In this document: positions 12,167 through 24,258 of the stretch, in pieces
Layout of the letters: the number at the start of each line of letters is the position of its first letter
Numbering within the stretch: position 1 is the stretch's first letter
Assembly (NCBI GenBank): GCA_019916065.1
Contig: CM034244.1
Span: 24,482,471 to 24,546,470 of the forward strand
Source of the DNA: Vitellaria paradoxa
Taxonomy: Eukaryota; Streptophyta; Magnoliopsida; Ericales; Sapotaceae
DNA: 64,000 nt
Direction: 5' to 3'
Position numbers and translations under genes: made by a program
Notes under the pieces: generated by a model
What the model was told of the DNA's origin: nothing
Database searches by the model: none
Seen by the model: the letters and a program-made list of their open reading frames with translations, nothing else

Positions 12167-12530
12167 ATTAGCGACTTTCTTGGCGCCAAATGGCCATGGG
12201 TTTCCCGGTAAGTAATTGCGATCGCCTTTAGTCTATTAGCGACCGCTACTTGCGGTCGCAACAAGTTCGCGCCACTTGGCGCCATCTCAAGGAGTTTTCG
12301 CGCCAAATAAACAGCGACCGCTACAGGCGGTCGCTAATAGTCTGACGTCTTTCCACAAGCGATCGCAGCCATCATCGCAAAAAACTTAGCGACTGTTTTG
12401 ACGATCGCTAATACTTTTTAGCGACGACTCAAATGCGACCTCCTTCAGGCGGTCATTAAGCCGTTGCTATTACTTATAGTGATCGCTTTTCCATTTTTAG
12501 CGACTGCTAATACCCTCCTTTCCAGTAGTG
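12167..12530. repeat. CACTA right subterminal repeats and terminus
   Basis: Repeated GCGACCGC/GCGGTCGC and TTAGCGAC cores in both orientations between 12167 and 12510, then the terminus CAGTAGTG ending at 12530. It includes a GGCGCCAA/TTGGCGCC palindromic variant near 12180 and 12275. It mirrors the left array at 851-1030 and is good evidence for the right boundary. Confidence 0.85.
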
Positions 12531-12914
12531 CCAATTATTAGTTTTTTTTTAAATTTCTTAAAATGATTAAATTTACTATCTCAAATTAATTTTTTTTAAA
12601 TTTTGAAGCGCAAAAATATTAATTTAATAAAAAATAAGAAATTATCTACCAAAAAGTTAAATTTTTTTCTTTTCTAAACAGAAAAAAAAACTCTTTAATA
12701 GTTAACTAGTAACCAATGAAAAAAAAATTTCCCAAACTCATACTCTGATTCTTTGCATGTTTAGTACCGTAAGCCTTCTTTATCCTTCTATTTTTTCGCG
12801 TGAAAATTCTCACTTTCATTGGCTTTTCGAGTAACTCGGGCCTTTAATTTCAAGCAAAGAATTGCTCAGCGGGACGGATTCAATGTGCGGTGCTTACGGA
12901 TCTTCTTGTAACAC
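12531..12914. other. Spacer, nothing recognised
   Basis: AT-rich up to about 12770, then more mixed composition (for example near 12840-12905). No ORF, repeat partner in this window or RNA gene recognised. Confidence 0.4.
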
Positions 12915-13316
12915 TAAGGCCGCGTTTGTTTGTGGAATGAGAACGTAGGATTGGACGATTAATACTATGGACCCCACAAATGTGTTGTTTGTTTTGGCTC
13001 TTGGATTAGTCGTGGGCCCCATGGGATTGGATTTGGTGTCCGGGGTTTTGCCTAATGAGTAATCCGACGGGGGGTGTGGGATTAATAATCCTTCGTATCT
13101 GGATTTATTTCTCTCTAAGATCTAAAGGTTCAAAATTATTTCTTATCACATCACATATCAAATCAGATCTTTTATCCTACTTTATATCCCACCAACCAAA
13201 CACCTAAAAAATAATCCTATATAAAAAATTAATCCAATCTTTTATCCAATCCCATATATTATCCATAGTATTATTTATTCCCCATCATCTAATCCCCTCA
13301 AACAAACATAGCCTAA
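12915..13316. mobile_element. Tourist-like (PIF/Harbinger-type) MITE with TSD TAA
   Basis: The element proper is 12918-13313 (396 bp). It starts GGCCGCGTTTGTTTG and ends CAAACAAACATAGCC, which are imperfect terminal inverted repeats, and is flanked by TAA at 12915-12917 and 13314-13316. Length, GGCC-type termini and a TAA target duplication fit Tourist-like MITEs mobilised by PIF/Harbinger transposases. The interior contains matching GGATTAGTCGTGGG- and ATTAATCC-type segments but no gene. Confidence 0.8.
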
Positions 13317-13444
13317 GAGATGTTTGAAGGTGTAAAAATAAAATATAAACTTTCATAAAATTTAAGTTTTTTATTCATAGTATGAATTATGAAATTATAA
13401 TTTTTATAAATTTATACTAACTTTTATAATTTCAAACACCCTCT
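13317..13444. repeat. Possible small inverted-repeat element
   Basis: The start GAGATGTTTGAAGGTGTAAA resembles the reverse complement of the end (AGAGGGTGTTTGAAATTATA), giving imperfect inverted arms of about 45 bp around an AT-rich centre. It directly abuts the MITE. No clear target duplication was found, so this could be a decayed MITE or chance AT-rich symmetry. Confidence 0.3.
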
Positions 13445-14287
13445 ATGTAAATTGGTGTTATAATAATAATAGACACTTATTGCAATCATATGCAATTTTA
13501 ATTCTTATTTTAAGAACAAAGAGAAAAAAGAAAAAAATATATAAATAGTGAAATATAAAAAAAATGACAGTATCAAACGGGCCTTTAATTGCTTGGTGCA
13601 CTATTTTTAAATTAAAATTAAAAAAAATGAAAAATTAAACTAATTGATTATGCGCATTGGTTTTCCGTCTATCATTTCACCAACTAAGTTCACCGTCTAC
13701 TTATTTTGCCTGTTGTCTTGAATAATTAGGGAGATTCTTTCTGTCTCCCTTTATTTGTTTGTTTGTTTGTTTTTTTTTTTTTTATTTTATCTTACTTTTT
13801 AATTTGCATTGGATGCCTGAGCCAATAGGCTTAACTCAAGAACTTCTTGATTGGTATGGGCCCCCTCATATCATGGGCCAACGAGGCTAGATTTTTTATT
13901 ATTTTTTTTCTTTTCTTCAAACACTCAATTTAAGAATTTATTACATTTTTTTTATTAAAAGTATTTTTAAAATCAACATAAAAGTTATAGTCAACGAAAA
14001 CAATATTTGATAGCATTTGGTACTTGGAGAAATAATAATGGCTACATTTTTTAAAGAGTTTTCTGCGAAAAATAGAGTTTCTTATACAAATAAAAATATG
14101 AAAAATTACCAAAAAAGAAAAACTTTTGGACAAATTATTCTATTATAATAAGCTGATAACTTAAACCTTATTGTAGATGCTTACTTAACCCCCCCCCCAA
14201 AAAAAACATATTGTAGAAATTAATTGCACACGCACTAGCTATTACAGGTATTCTTTGAGATTAACAAATAAAAATTCATGTATTTAA
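13445..14287. other. Spacer with simple repeats
   Basis: Non-coding AT-rich sequence. Contains a TTTG microsatellite followed by a T-run at about 13755-13785 and a C9 run next to an A-run near 14191-14207. No gene recognised. Confidence 0.45.
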
Positions 14288-14470
14288 AAGGGTAAAATAC
14301 ATAAATGACTTCTACATTTTTTATTCGGTATCACTTTAGTCCCTTACTTTTCAATTGTAGTAATAAAATTCTTACAGTTTCGGTCAAGGTATAATTGAAT
14401 CATTTAATCTAACACCGCTTGTACCTAATCGTTAGAGTGAGGGCAATTTTATCAATTAACACACCTCAAC
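14288..14470. repeat. Dispersed repeat, copy 1
   Basis: Contains TCTAACACCGCTTGTACCTA and TTAGAGTGAGGGCAATTTT. Its reverse complement matches 63413-63475 well (CGGTGTTAGA...; CCTCACT...). It begins GGGTAAAATACATAAATGAC, a string common at the ends of small plant repeats. The full unit and its ends are not resolved. Confidence 0.45.
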
Positions 14471-14487
14471 TCCCTCTCTCTTTCTCA

Positions 14488-16779
14488 CTTCTTGTAATAC
14501 CCCGAATATTTATATTAAAGTTTATGAACTTGATTATGATGTAGGGATGTATTAATGTAAGTGAAATAATGGATTAATGAGCTAATCTAACCAAGGTTTG
14601 GAATTAAGGTACTAAAAGGAAAACACTTAAGCAGAATTGGACAAGGAAGAGGGACTCTAGGTGCATGGAGGGATGACTTGGGTGCACGCCCTCTGTGTTT
14701 ATGTAGCTTAGGGTTGATGGTGATGTTGGCCTTCTAATCTGTTCTGATTTTTCCACCGTGCACTGCTCATGTCTTCTCATTCTTAGGCCATGGACATTAA
14801 AAAGGGGGGGTAACCACCCTACACCCTCAAAATTTGTCTTCCTTCCCTTTTAAGTTTGCATTTATCTATATGTATATATGTGAATGTGGTTGGGTGCTTT
14901 GCCCAAAGGAGAGCTGAGAGTCGCGGAACGTAGTTGAGATCAGTGAGTGTATCAAACATTAACCAAATTCAAATTCACTTTGCCATTACATGATTAAAAT
15001 GGTGTTGAATATGTTAGTGTGATTATTTTGATGATAGAATCAATCGTTTAAGTGTGCGGAGTCTCTGAATTTTTTCGAAGTTTAATGGCGGAGTTACCGG
15101 TTTCCATTTTTTTCGTTTCATTAGCTAATGTAGGGATTTAATACATTTTATTTACCCATATGATATGTAGAAGATGTTAGGACAATGTTAGCATGTTCAT
15201 TTTGAGTTTCAAATGCATTCTATTGGAGAATATGCAAGTTATATGCATACATATATGTATATATATGTTTGTAGGGAAGAAATGAACATAACCTTATATC
15301 TTAACCCCTACTCGTTGAAATCTCAAATTGATTGTTTCATTTTGTTCGTATAAGCCTTGTGGTATTATTTGAAATAAGAAATTTCAAGAATTTAGCTCCA
15401 AACTAAATCAATTTAAGATCTAAAGTGAACAACCAGAGAAAATGAGAAACAAAGCCTTGACTCCAGTCTTCTATCACACACTCGGCCACACGAGCCCTTA
15501 GACCCAAGGGCATAGCCTAGGTAGGTCGCACGCTCTCTGTCCAGAACCTGTGTTTAACTCCTTTTGTTTTACGAAATGTGTTTTTATCTTAGATTTCGAA
15601 CATAAATGATTTAAAAAGGAATTTTTACAAAAACCAAAGATGTTTTAACCCAATAAATGAAAAATATATGACTTGAGAAACGTAATTTAGGTAATTGGTG
15701 AATAATAATGTTAAAGGAAAGTTGTTTATGTTACGTTATGATGATATGGGCTGTTATGGATATGATAAGTTGTTAGGGGCAATGGTTATTATATTGTTAT
15801 TCATTATAATGATAAGTTGATGATTATGAAATCGATGTTAAAGAAAGTGAAAAGAGATAAATAAAATGTGATGTTATGATTGTGGGATTGGTGGATGCTG
15901 GGAAAATAAGGAGGGCACAGAGACTAGTCATGGGTTGAAAGGCTCTAAACCTACGCATGGGTTGGTTATCGTGCCAGTAGGTTAGTAGCCTAAATCACGA
16001 CATTTATTCTGGCTCATTGTGGCCATTGGATTCTGATTAATAAACGACCACATTGATGATAATTTGGCTTATCGTGGGTCGTGGTCTTAGGATAGAAAAT
16101 GATGACCTTTTGGTTAATCATTTTCATTAGGTATTGGTCTATGAAAATGATGTTGGCAGTATCCATCCCATAATTGTGATGTCATAATGTGAAATGACAA
16201 AGAGATAAAAGAAAGATAATAAATGGATACTTGGTTATATTGATTATTTGGATATTGATATTGATTTATGATTATTGGTTATCGATGTTGGGTTGTTAAA
16301 ATGATGTATGATTATTGGATGTTCATTTTATGAATTTATATGTTGTTTCATATTATATAGATATTTTTATTATACATCATGTGCATAAGTGCAATAATGC
16401 TTACATCCCTATAGATTGTGGTGCAAGTGTAGAACTTAAAAGTTAAGTGAAACCCGTTGTGTTAGGCTTAAGCATTATTTTGGTAGAGTAGTTTATTTAA
16501 TATTTAGGACTATAATATTATTTAAACTTGGACTTATGCAATATGGTTGTAAAACCAAAAGGCTAAGATGCTGTGATGGGATTGTGTGGGAACACTGTTG
16601 CTCGGTTTGATCGAAACTTAGCTATTATTATTATTATTATGTTATTTTATTATATATAGTGGGAATGCCTGCTCTAGGGTAGTTATGGATTCGATCAGGA
16701 TTATAGTTGGCGTGTAGATGTTGTGCGTAACCTATTTCGCTCACCCCTCAGGTCATAAGATCTGTGGTGTGACACTTCC
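14488..16779 (+). mobile_element. Solo LTR, chromovirus (Tekay-like) type
   Basis: The LTR proper is 14493-16774 (2,282 bp). It starts TGTAATACCCCGAATATT and ends GGTGTGACA, the termini typical of plant Tekay/Del chromoviruses. It is flanked by CTTCT (14488-14492) and CTTCC (16775-16779), a 5-bp duplication with one difference. No internal coding sequence remains, so it is a solo LTR left by recombination between the two LTRs of a former element. It is related to, but clearly distinct from, the LTRs of the next element. Only 27 bp separate them. Confidence 0.85.
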
Positions 16780-16801
16780 CTTTTGCTGGAAACAATGACG
16801 A

Positions 16802-19434
16802 TGTCATGCCCCGGATCACGAGACCCGAGGGGTGAGTGATAAACACACACAACATGCACTAACATGACCAATCCCGTGATCAGAGCAACGCAACGTAAGC
16901 TAGTGAGCCCGAGACATAAGATAGAATAACATAAGTTTAACTTTGACTATTGCCATGTCACAAACTCCATACACTATTTCCAAATTACATAACTTAGGCC
17001 TTAAGGCCATTACAACCAAACCGAAAAAATTTAGAAAAGTACAATATTACAACCCCAAAAGAAATTTAAACTAGATGACCAAGAGCTTTGCTAAGCTTGG
17101 TAGGGCTCATGCATAACTTCCTAGTCCAACCCTATTAGCCCACCTGGTGGTTATTGCCTGTACCTGCATCAAAGTCTGTAGGGACGTGAGCACGGGTCCA
17201 CTTGTGCCCACGATGTCTCAAAATAACATATATGAAATGCAAATCTAATCATGCAATGCGTCTCAAGTAAGGTTAGCCATTTTAACATTTTCTAGAGTCA
17301 TAACATTTCATTAACATAGCTATGTCAAAATAAGTGGAAACATAAGTTCATTCAACAATGCCAAAGTTTAAGATTTTAAATTTTGGTTAATGTTTATGTT
17401 TTGCAATTCAAACTCCAATTCCATTCACAATTCAACACCACTTTATCATTTGAATAATATTCAAGCAAGTAAACGTATTCACATCATCATCCATTCATCA
17501 TCACATAGTACAACCACAACCAAACAAATCATCAAGGGATGAGTGCATACACACTATCGTCTTTTATGGGCTAATACCCAACGGAAACGATTAACCGACG
17601 TCATCGTTTAGGATCGCCATCCAGGGCCACGAGGAGCCAAAACACACACAATGTTGTGGGCTACTAACCCACTGGAATTGACACCAAACCCTGCGCAGGT
17701 TCCGGGACTTTCAACCCGAGGGTACTCTATAAACCCTTCCTATTTACCGCACCCCACCACGGCCCCCAGCACACACAAACAATCATTCATCCCATAACAT
17801 TTCATCATTCATTGGTTCACATTCAACCTCATAAACTTTCCCACAACATATTTCCACATTTCGGTTCATCCCACAATTCATCACATAACAACATTGATCA
17901 AGCATCGTTAACTATTCAACATTTTTCAATATTATGAACATGAGTTCCCTTTTGTCAAGTCACATTTTATTTAATCAACCACAAGTTCATAAACTTCAAC
18001 GTTTAGTTTACATAAAGGCATAATAACAATTCTAATTGGTTAAGACTTTAATCTCAAAGTAATCTTCCAATTCATGCAATTCAAGTAACATTCAATCACC
18101 CTTGCAAGTTAAGTCCCATTAGCTTAAGATAACCAATCTTTAATCACCCTTTAAAGCTCATTTTCCCTTTTAAAATCCATGCAATTAATTAAGTAAAAGT
18201 TTTACATAAAAACATGTTACCAAAACTTTCATAAGCCTAAGGTAGGAGGTTAAACTAAACCAAGTCAGGAAAAGTGACCTAGGCTCGGTGAGTGCCCAAG
18301 CTGACAGTCAGCCGTGCACCCAAGGGGCTTGGGCACCCATGCCTTAATTTCTTGGGTGCCCAAGGGCTTGGGTGCCCGACTGTGTCCTCCTCGTGTGCCC
18401 TCGTGCGCCCACAGCTTGGGCCAAGTTTCGGGTTTCATGCCGTATTTTTTGGTTTCATAGTTTTTCACCCTTGGGACCCCAAATTGACCGAGTTAATGTA
18501 AAAATACCTCAAGTTTCAAGTTTCTAACATCAACACAAGGTTCTTAGGCTTCAAACAAAATCAAAAATTTGAGTTTTCATCAACCACAAGTCAAGTTATA
18601 GATCAAAACACTACTTTCACTCTCTCAACCTATACATATATATAGACATGTGTATAACTCCCATTTTCTTCCATACATGAAACCAACACTTAAAGAGGGT
18701 TTTCTAATAGTAATCTACTCCTTGTTACACAACACATATGTAAGACTGAGGCATTAAATCCCTACCTCAAGTGGTATAATGATAGATCAACAAGAAGGTG
18801 TCTTGAGCTTCCAAACCCTCAGACTTTGATGGCCTCTATCTTCTCCCTCCTTGATCAAAACTAAAAATAAATGACATAGGAAGGTTTCTTAGGGTTCTAA
18901 TTTCAATTTTGCAAAAGGAATTTGAGTTTTATGAAGATTTGGAAGACATACCTTTGAATCTCCACTCGGTTCCTCCTTTGTTCTTCTTTTGCTATTCCTT
19001 TGCTTCTCACCCGAATTCTCTCTTCTTCCAAGCCACATCTCTCTCTCTCTCTCTCTCTCTTGCATCAAATCAACCAAATGTATATATATAACAATATTTT
19101 AGACCCCCAAACAGTGATTCTCAGGTCTTCCCTCTCCCTTAGCTAGGTATAGGTGTTAATAGGGTAGGGCTTGGCTAGAAAATGCAGAAAAACACTTATC
19201 TGTCAAAACCACTGTGCCTTGGGCGCCCAAGCTCTTTTCAGGTGGGTGCCCAAGGTTCCCCCCATTTTTCCAGCACTTGGCCAAAATGTCACCTTTGACT
19301 GCTTAACCCATTTCCTTCAAAGTTCTCAACTCCAAAACGCCATAATGATCTATATCACTAAATTAACATATCTTAACTTCCAAAATACATCAAAAACCAT
19401 ATACTCATATTAAGACAAAGTCTGGGATATTACA
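16802..19434 (-). repeat. 3' LTR of the Tekay-like element
   Basis: 2,633 bp. On the minus strand it starts TGTAATATCCCAGACTTTG and ends GGCATGACA. It is very similar to the copy at 25292-27876 apart from small indels. On the minus strand a TATA-like TATATATATACA lies near 19090-19078, and the module GGTGGGTGCCCAAGG/GCGCCCAAG (19221-19260) sits upstream of it. A second GCACCCAAG/CTTGGG-rich cluster is at 18286-18420, downstream of the TATA-like site. A CT microsatellite lies at 19038-19063. Confidence 0.95.
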
Positions 19435-19450
19435 TTCTTCCCCCCTTCAA
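19435..19450 (-). other. Polypurine tract of the Tekay-like element
   Basis: On the minus strand TTGAAGGGGGGAAGAA directly precedes the 3' LTR start TGTAATA. This is where plus-strand DNA synthesis is primed in LTR retrotransposons. Position and purine content are as expected. Confidence 0.9.
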
Positions 19451-19499
19451 AAAATTTCATCCTCGAAATTTAGTACATAACATAACTTTAAGAAAACAA

Positions 19500-21278
19500 A
19501 TGTGGATAGCGTTCCCAAGTAGATTCTTCCACTCCATGATGTTTCTATAAAACTCGAACCAAGGGAATTGTTTTACCCTGAAGTACTTGATCTCGAGCAT
19601 CCAAAATTTGAACCGGTTGTACTTCGTAGTTCACATTCGAGTCTATTTCCAATTCAGTCCAATTCAGCACATGGGTAGGGTCTGGAATGTACTTACGTAA
19701 CATAGAGACATAAAAGACTTCATGCACTCCAGACATTTGGGGTGGCAATGCCAACTGGTAAGCAACCTCTCCAACTCTTGCTAATATTTCAAACGGGCCA
19801 ATGTATCTAGGAGATAACTTCCCTTGCTTACTAAATCTGAATTGTCCCTTCCACGGTGACACCTTCAGAAACACATGATCCCCCACTTGAAACTCTAAAA
19901 GTCTCCTTCTTTGCTCCGCATAACTCTTCTGGCGACTGCATGCTGTCTCCAGCTTTTGTCTAATTACCTTGACCTTTTCATTAGTTTCACGAACTAATTC
20001 TGACCCAATCATGGCTGCTTCTTCAACTTGTGTCCAACACACTAGGGATCTACATAGTCTTCCATACAGTGCCTCAAAGGGTGCCATTCCAATGCTAGCT
20101 TGATAACTGTTGTTATAAGCAAACTCCACCAGTGGCAAATGATATTCCCAACTTCCTTTAAAGTCCAACACACAAGCTCGAAGCATATCTTCTAAAATCT
20201 GTATTGTTCTTTCCGACTGTCCATCCGTTTGGGGATGATAAGCTGTACTAAAACATAACTCCAAGCCCATGGCTGCTTGAAAACTTTGCCAGAATCGAGA
20301 AACAAAATGGGAGTCTCGATCTGAGACAATAGACACTGGCATCCCATGCAACCTCACAATTTCTCGAATGTATAATTGGGCCAAAGAGTCCATTGAATCC
20401 GTCATTCGCATTGGCAAGAAATGAGCTGACTTGGTCAACCGATCAACAATCACCCATATGGCATCACAACCTCTTTTTGTCCTTGGCAACCCTGACACAA
20501 AATCCATGGTCACATTTTCCCACTTCCACTTGGATATTGGCAAAGGCTGTAACAATCCAGCCGGTCTTTGATGCTCTGACTTTACCTGCTGACAAGTTAG
20601 ACACTTGCTAATAAACTCTGCCACATCATTTTTCATTTCTACCCAATAAAACTGCCTCTTTAAGTCATGATACATTTTTGTACCCCCCGGATGCATTGCT
20701 AGCCTGGAATGAAAGTCCCTCAAAACTTTCTCCCTAACTGAGGAGGGCACAAAGATTCTCCTTTGGTATTTGACCACTCCATCATCACCCACTGTCCAGC
20801 CCGGAATATCGATCCGATTTCTTATTTTATTACAAACATCACTAGCTTCTTCATCTAACTTCTGAGTCTCAGTTACGCTGTTGATTAATGCTGGCTGGGT
20901 GACAACAGTACATAACACTTCTTGTTCTTCTCTTTCTTTGAGTTCCAATTCAAACTCATTCAATGTCCCTATCATTTCCCATTCTTTCACTGCTACACAA
21001 GCCATGGCTTTTCTACTCTTCCTACTCAAGGCATCTGCAACCACATTAGCTTTGCCCGGATGATAATACAATTCAAAGTCATAATCTTCCATGTACTCCA
21101 TCCATCGTCGTTGCCTCAAATTTAAGTCTCTCTGAGTAAAAATGTACTTCAAACTTTTATGGTTCGAGAACACTTCAAATTTCTCCCCATACAAGTAATG
21201 CCTCCAACTCTTTAAGGCAAAAATGACTGCTGCCAGTTCCAGATCATGCACTGGATAATTCTTCTCATGATTTTTCAA
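19500..21278 (-). pseudogene. RNase H (end), integrase and chromodomain remnant
   Basis: The open frame 21278-19545 codes for 577 residues. It begins inside RNase H (HDLELAAVIFALKSW; FSNHKSLKYI; VVADALSRK near residue 85). Next is the integrase zinc finger (H...H at about residues 190-197, CLTCQQ near 224), then the catalytic core with DFVSGLP, IVSDRDSHF and the AYHPQTDGQSERT motif. A GPF-type region (SPRYIGPFEIL) follows. The C-terminus (EVQPVQILD...KTIPLVRVL) is the start of a chromodomain. A TAG where the family has a Trp codon stops it, and the same frame continues to about 19500 with HHGVEESTWE. Integrase inserts the cDNA; chromodomains target heterochromatin. Also broken upstream by the TAG at 21279-21281. 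Confidence 0.95.
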
Positions 21279-22160
21279 CTACCTTGAACCATATGCCACC
21301 ACTCGCTTATTTTGCATAAAGATACACCCAAGTCCTTCCTGTGACGCATCACAATACACCAAGTAACCGGATCCCGTCTCTGGGATGACTAATACTAGTG
21401 TAGTAGTCAATCTTCTTTTTATTTCTTGAAATGATCTTTCACATGCATCACTCCATTCAAATTTGATCCCCTTTCGGGTTAATCTAGTTAGCGGGGCTGC
21501 TAATTTAGAAAAATCTGAGACAAACCTTCTATAGTGTCCTGCCAACCCGAGGAAACTATAGATTTTAAATACGGATTTCGGTTGAGACCATTCCAAAATA
21601 GCTTCAATTTTGGATGGGTCCACTGCTACTCCCTCCTCTGAGACCACATGTCCCAGAAATTTAACCTTTCTAAGCCAGAACTCACATTTGCTCAGCTTGG
21701 CATATAACTGATGGTCTTTTAACTTTTGTAGTACAAACCTCAAATGTTGTTCATGTTCCTCTTCTAACTTAGAATACACCAAGACATCATCTATGAATAC
21801 CACCACAAACTTATCCCAGTAATCTCTAAAGACTCGATTCATCAAGTCCATAAAAATTGCCGGTGCATTGGTCAAACCAAAAGGCATAACCGGGAACTCG
21901 TAATGACCATACTGAGTCCTGAATGCCGTCTTGGGAATGTCTTCTTCTCTTATCCTCACTTGATGGTACCCGGATCGTAGATCAATCTTCGAAAACACCA
22001 ATGATCCCTTCAACTGATCAAATAAATCATCGATTCTTGGTAGCGGGTATCTATTCTTGATAGTCACCCTGTTCAATTTCCTGTAATCAATACACATTCT
22101 CAAAGTCCCGTCTTTCTTAGCTGCAAATAATGCTGGTGCACCCTAAGGTGAAGTACTTGG
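21279..22160 (-). pseudogene. Reverse transcriptase and start of RNase H (Tekay-like)
   Basis: The open frame 22103-21282 carries the RT core: [51 protein letters not shown] and the active-site FIDDVLVYS. It then enters RNase H ([14 protein letters not shown]). Sequence between 22104 and 22160 still reads as RT ([12 protein letters not shown]) but is interrupted by stops where the family has Trp and Arg. It copies element RNA into DNA in virus-like particles. The enzyme is not intact because of stops on both sides. Confidence 0.95.
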
Positions 22161-22987
22161 CTAGGTGAATCCTTTGGCCAACAATTCCTCCACCTGCGTC
22201 TTCAATTCTGCTAACTCTGCCGGTGCCAACCTATAGGGTGGAATGGAGATGGGTTCGGTACCTGGAACCAGATCAATGCAAAACTCTACTTCCCTTTCAG
22301 GTGGCAACCTAAATATCTCCTCATGAAACACCTCAGGAAATTCATTCACAACCTTAGGCAATTCCACTCTATGTTCACAGTCCTCTTCTTCCATAGCCAT
22401 GCAAGCAAACAAACTACACAACTCATCCTTTCTCTGACTTTCCATGAATGACGCTTCTCGTATTTCACACCGGTCTGTATAGAAGCGGATTTGATCTCCC
22501 TCTAGCATGGTTAAGGTCACCTTACGCTTATGACAGTCAATCATAGTTTGGTAGGACATAAGCCAATCCATACCAATATAATATCAAAACCCATCATCTC
22601 CAATACAATTAAGTCAAAAGTTGAAACGAATTCTCACCCATCAAAAACATCAGCTACTCTTAATTCACACCCCTTACACACTTGAGTCAAGGAAGAAAAT
22701 CCTGCTATGGGGGTCTCAACACACAAAAACAATTCCAAGGGGCTAACATCTAATCCCAAGGCATATACAAATGATACAGAGACAAATGAATGAGATGCTC
22801 CTGTGTCTAAGAGTACAATAGCATTGGATGAATAGACACGAAAAATACCTCTTGTCACCACATGCTCAGCTGGCGCCTCCTGTTGTGCCACAGTAAACAC
22901 CCTGCCTTGTGGCTGAACATTTTGTGGCCGACCAAACCTTTGTCTTTGCGGATTCCCCCTCGACTGTTGTGATATTCCAGCTTGCAT
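22161..22987 (-). pseudogene. Aspartic protease and protease-RT linker (Tekay-like)
   Basis: The frame 22987-22634 contains the protease active site AIVLLDTGASHSFVS near residue 55, with the catalytic Asp-Thr-Gly. The frame then shifts. 22571-22161 continues with MDWLMSYQTMIDCHKRKVTL, typical of the C-terminal half, and PEVFHEEIFRLPPEREVEF, the start of the RT region. It would cleave the gag-pol polyprotein. Broken by a frameshift at about 22570-22635 and the TAG at the 22161 end. Confidence 0.9.
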
Positions 22988-24258
22988 CGTCCTTTGAGGG
23001 ACACTTCTCTACTGATACTGCTGCTGTACTGACTGGGAGGCCGATGGGCGGGCTCCCTGTAACCACTGTCTAGGCTGTATCATCCTTCTTCCTGTACCTT
23101 GCTGATTCTGAGGGCAAAACCTTTGAATATGCCCCATTTCCCCACATCCATAGCATGCTTTGTTCACTCCAACCTGATCACACCTCATTAGTCCTGTGAA
23201 TTCAACCTGTTTTTTACCCCTGGGACACTCCGTACTTCTGTGGACTTCCTGTCTGCAATTATAGCATACAATTTGTCTTCAAGAGGTTCCCCTTGACCTC
23301 TCCATGGGTGCGGGTGCTGTACTTCCTTGATAAGATGATTGGGCTTATGGAGCTGACGAACTACCCCAATCTTTTTCTGCTAACTCCTTGCGGAGTTCCC
23401 ATGGTCTTGCCTCGCCGACTTTCATAGATAACTTTGGTTTCATTCAAGTCCCTTTCCACCGTCATGGCCCGATTTACCAAAGTCTCATAATCCTCCAGCC
23501 CTAACATCACCATCTTGTTCCTTAGAGTCGGCCTTAATCCCCTCTCAAATCTCTTGCATTTTAAATGAGTAGTAGAGACCAACTCAGGTGCATACTTTGA
23601 TAAGTCTGAGAATTTTCTCTCATACTCCAACACTGAGATAGTCCCTTGTATCAATCTAGCAAATTCTTCCCTCTTGGCATCCTTTAAAGATAGAGGGAAG
23701 AAGTGATCCCTGAACCTTTCGTTGAACCTCTCCCAAGTGAGACCCACTGATTCCCCTGTATCCTTCAAACTAGTCCACCAAGTTGACGCCCATCCCATTA
23801 GCTGAAATGCAGTCAACATAATACAAGTAGAAGGATCAGTAATTTCCATCGTCACTAATATCTTCTCGCATTCCTCCAAGAACTGTTCTGCCATATCCGT
23901 GTCAGCCACACCATCATAAGTTGGAGGTTTCATCCTCTGAATTTCTCCAAAGCAGTTGGGCCTGCTTGCTCTTGTGTCTGGGGTCCAACTTGAGCCCCAC
24001 CTGCTATTGCGGCCATAGCTGCCGCTAATTGTTGTACACCGCCCCGGCGTCCATGGCTATTGGTTGTTGAGCCTCTGGTGTCCTCGACTGCACCTCATCC
24101 TCTCCTAAGTCATCTTGTTGTGCAATAGGCAGTGCCTCAGCCACTGCACTTTGATGTGTTTCATATTCTTGCTGAACAGAAGCATGTTCTCTCCCTCTAC
24201 CCCTACCTTGACCATTATCTCAGCCTCGGCCTCTAACTCCCATTGCACGTGGCGGCAT
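22988..24258 (-). pseudogene. gag with two CCHC zinc knuckles (Tekay-like)
   Basis: The start is the ATG complementary to 24256-24258 (MPPRAMGVRGRG), followed by a Gln-rich N-terminus with an early TGA. The clean frame 23933-23361 carries the retrotransposon gag domain (MKPPTYDGVADTDMAEQFLE; GWASTWWTSL; WERFNERFRDHFFP; YERKFSDLSKYAPEL). After a frameshift two intact CX2CX4HX4C knuckles follow: CYNCRQEVHRSTEC (about 23226-23267) and CYGCGEMGHIQRFC (about 23113-23158). Gag forms the particle and binds RNA. It lies directly upstream of protease on the same strand. Confidence 0.9.

Larger units (their letters stand above)
812..12530 (+). mobile_element. CACTA (En/Spm) DNA transposon, non-functional
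   Basis: The right end reads CCAGTAGTG, the inverse of the CACTACTGG type of terminus. The left end reads TACTACTAG, which fits CACTACTAG with the first C changed to T. Both ends carry dense GCGACCGC/GCGGTCGC subterminal repeats, the usual TNPA-type binding region of this superfamily. Inside are two transposase genes in the same orientation: a TNP2/TNPD-type gene (4599-9943) and a TNPA-type gene (10071-11772). A solo LTR (5320-7223) is inserted in the first. The expected 3-bp target duplication is not evident (TAT left, CCA right), so the left boundary is inferred. Without the solo LTR the element is about 9.8 kb. Confidence 0.85.

Noticed and set aside
809..12533. A 3-bp target duplication for the CACTA element
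   Set aside because: TAT on the left and CCA on the right do not match, so I do not claim a TSD. The left end may be mutated or shortened.
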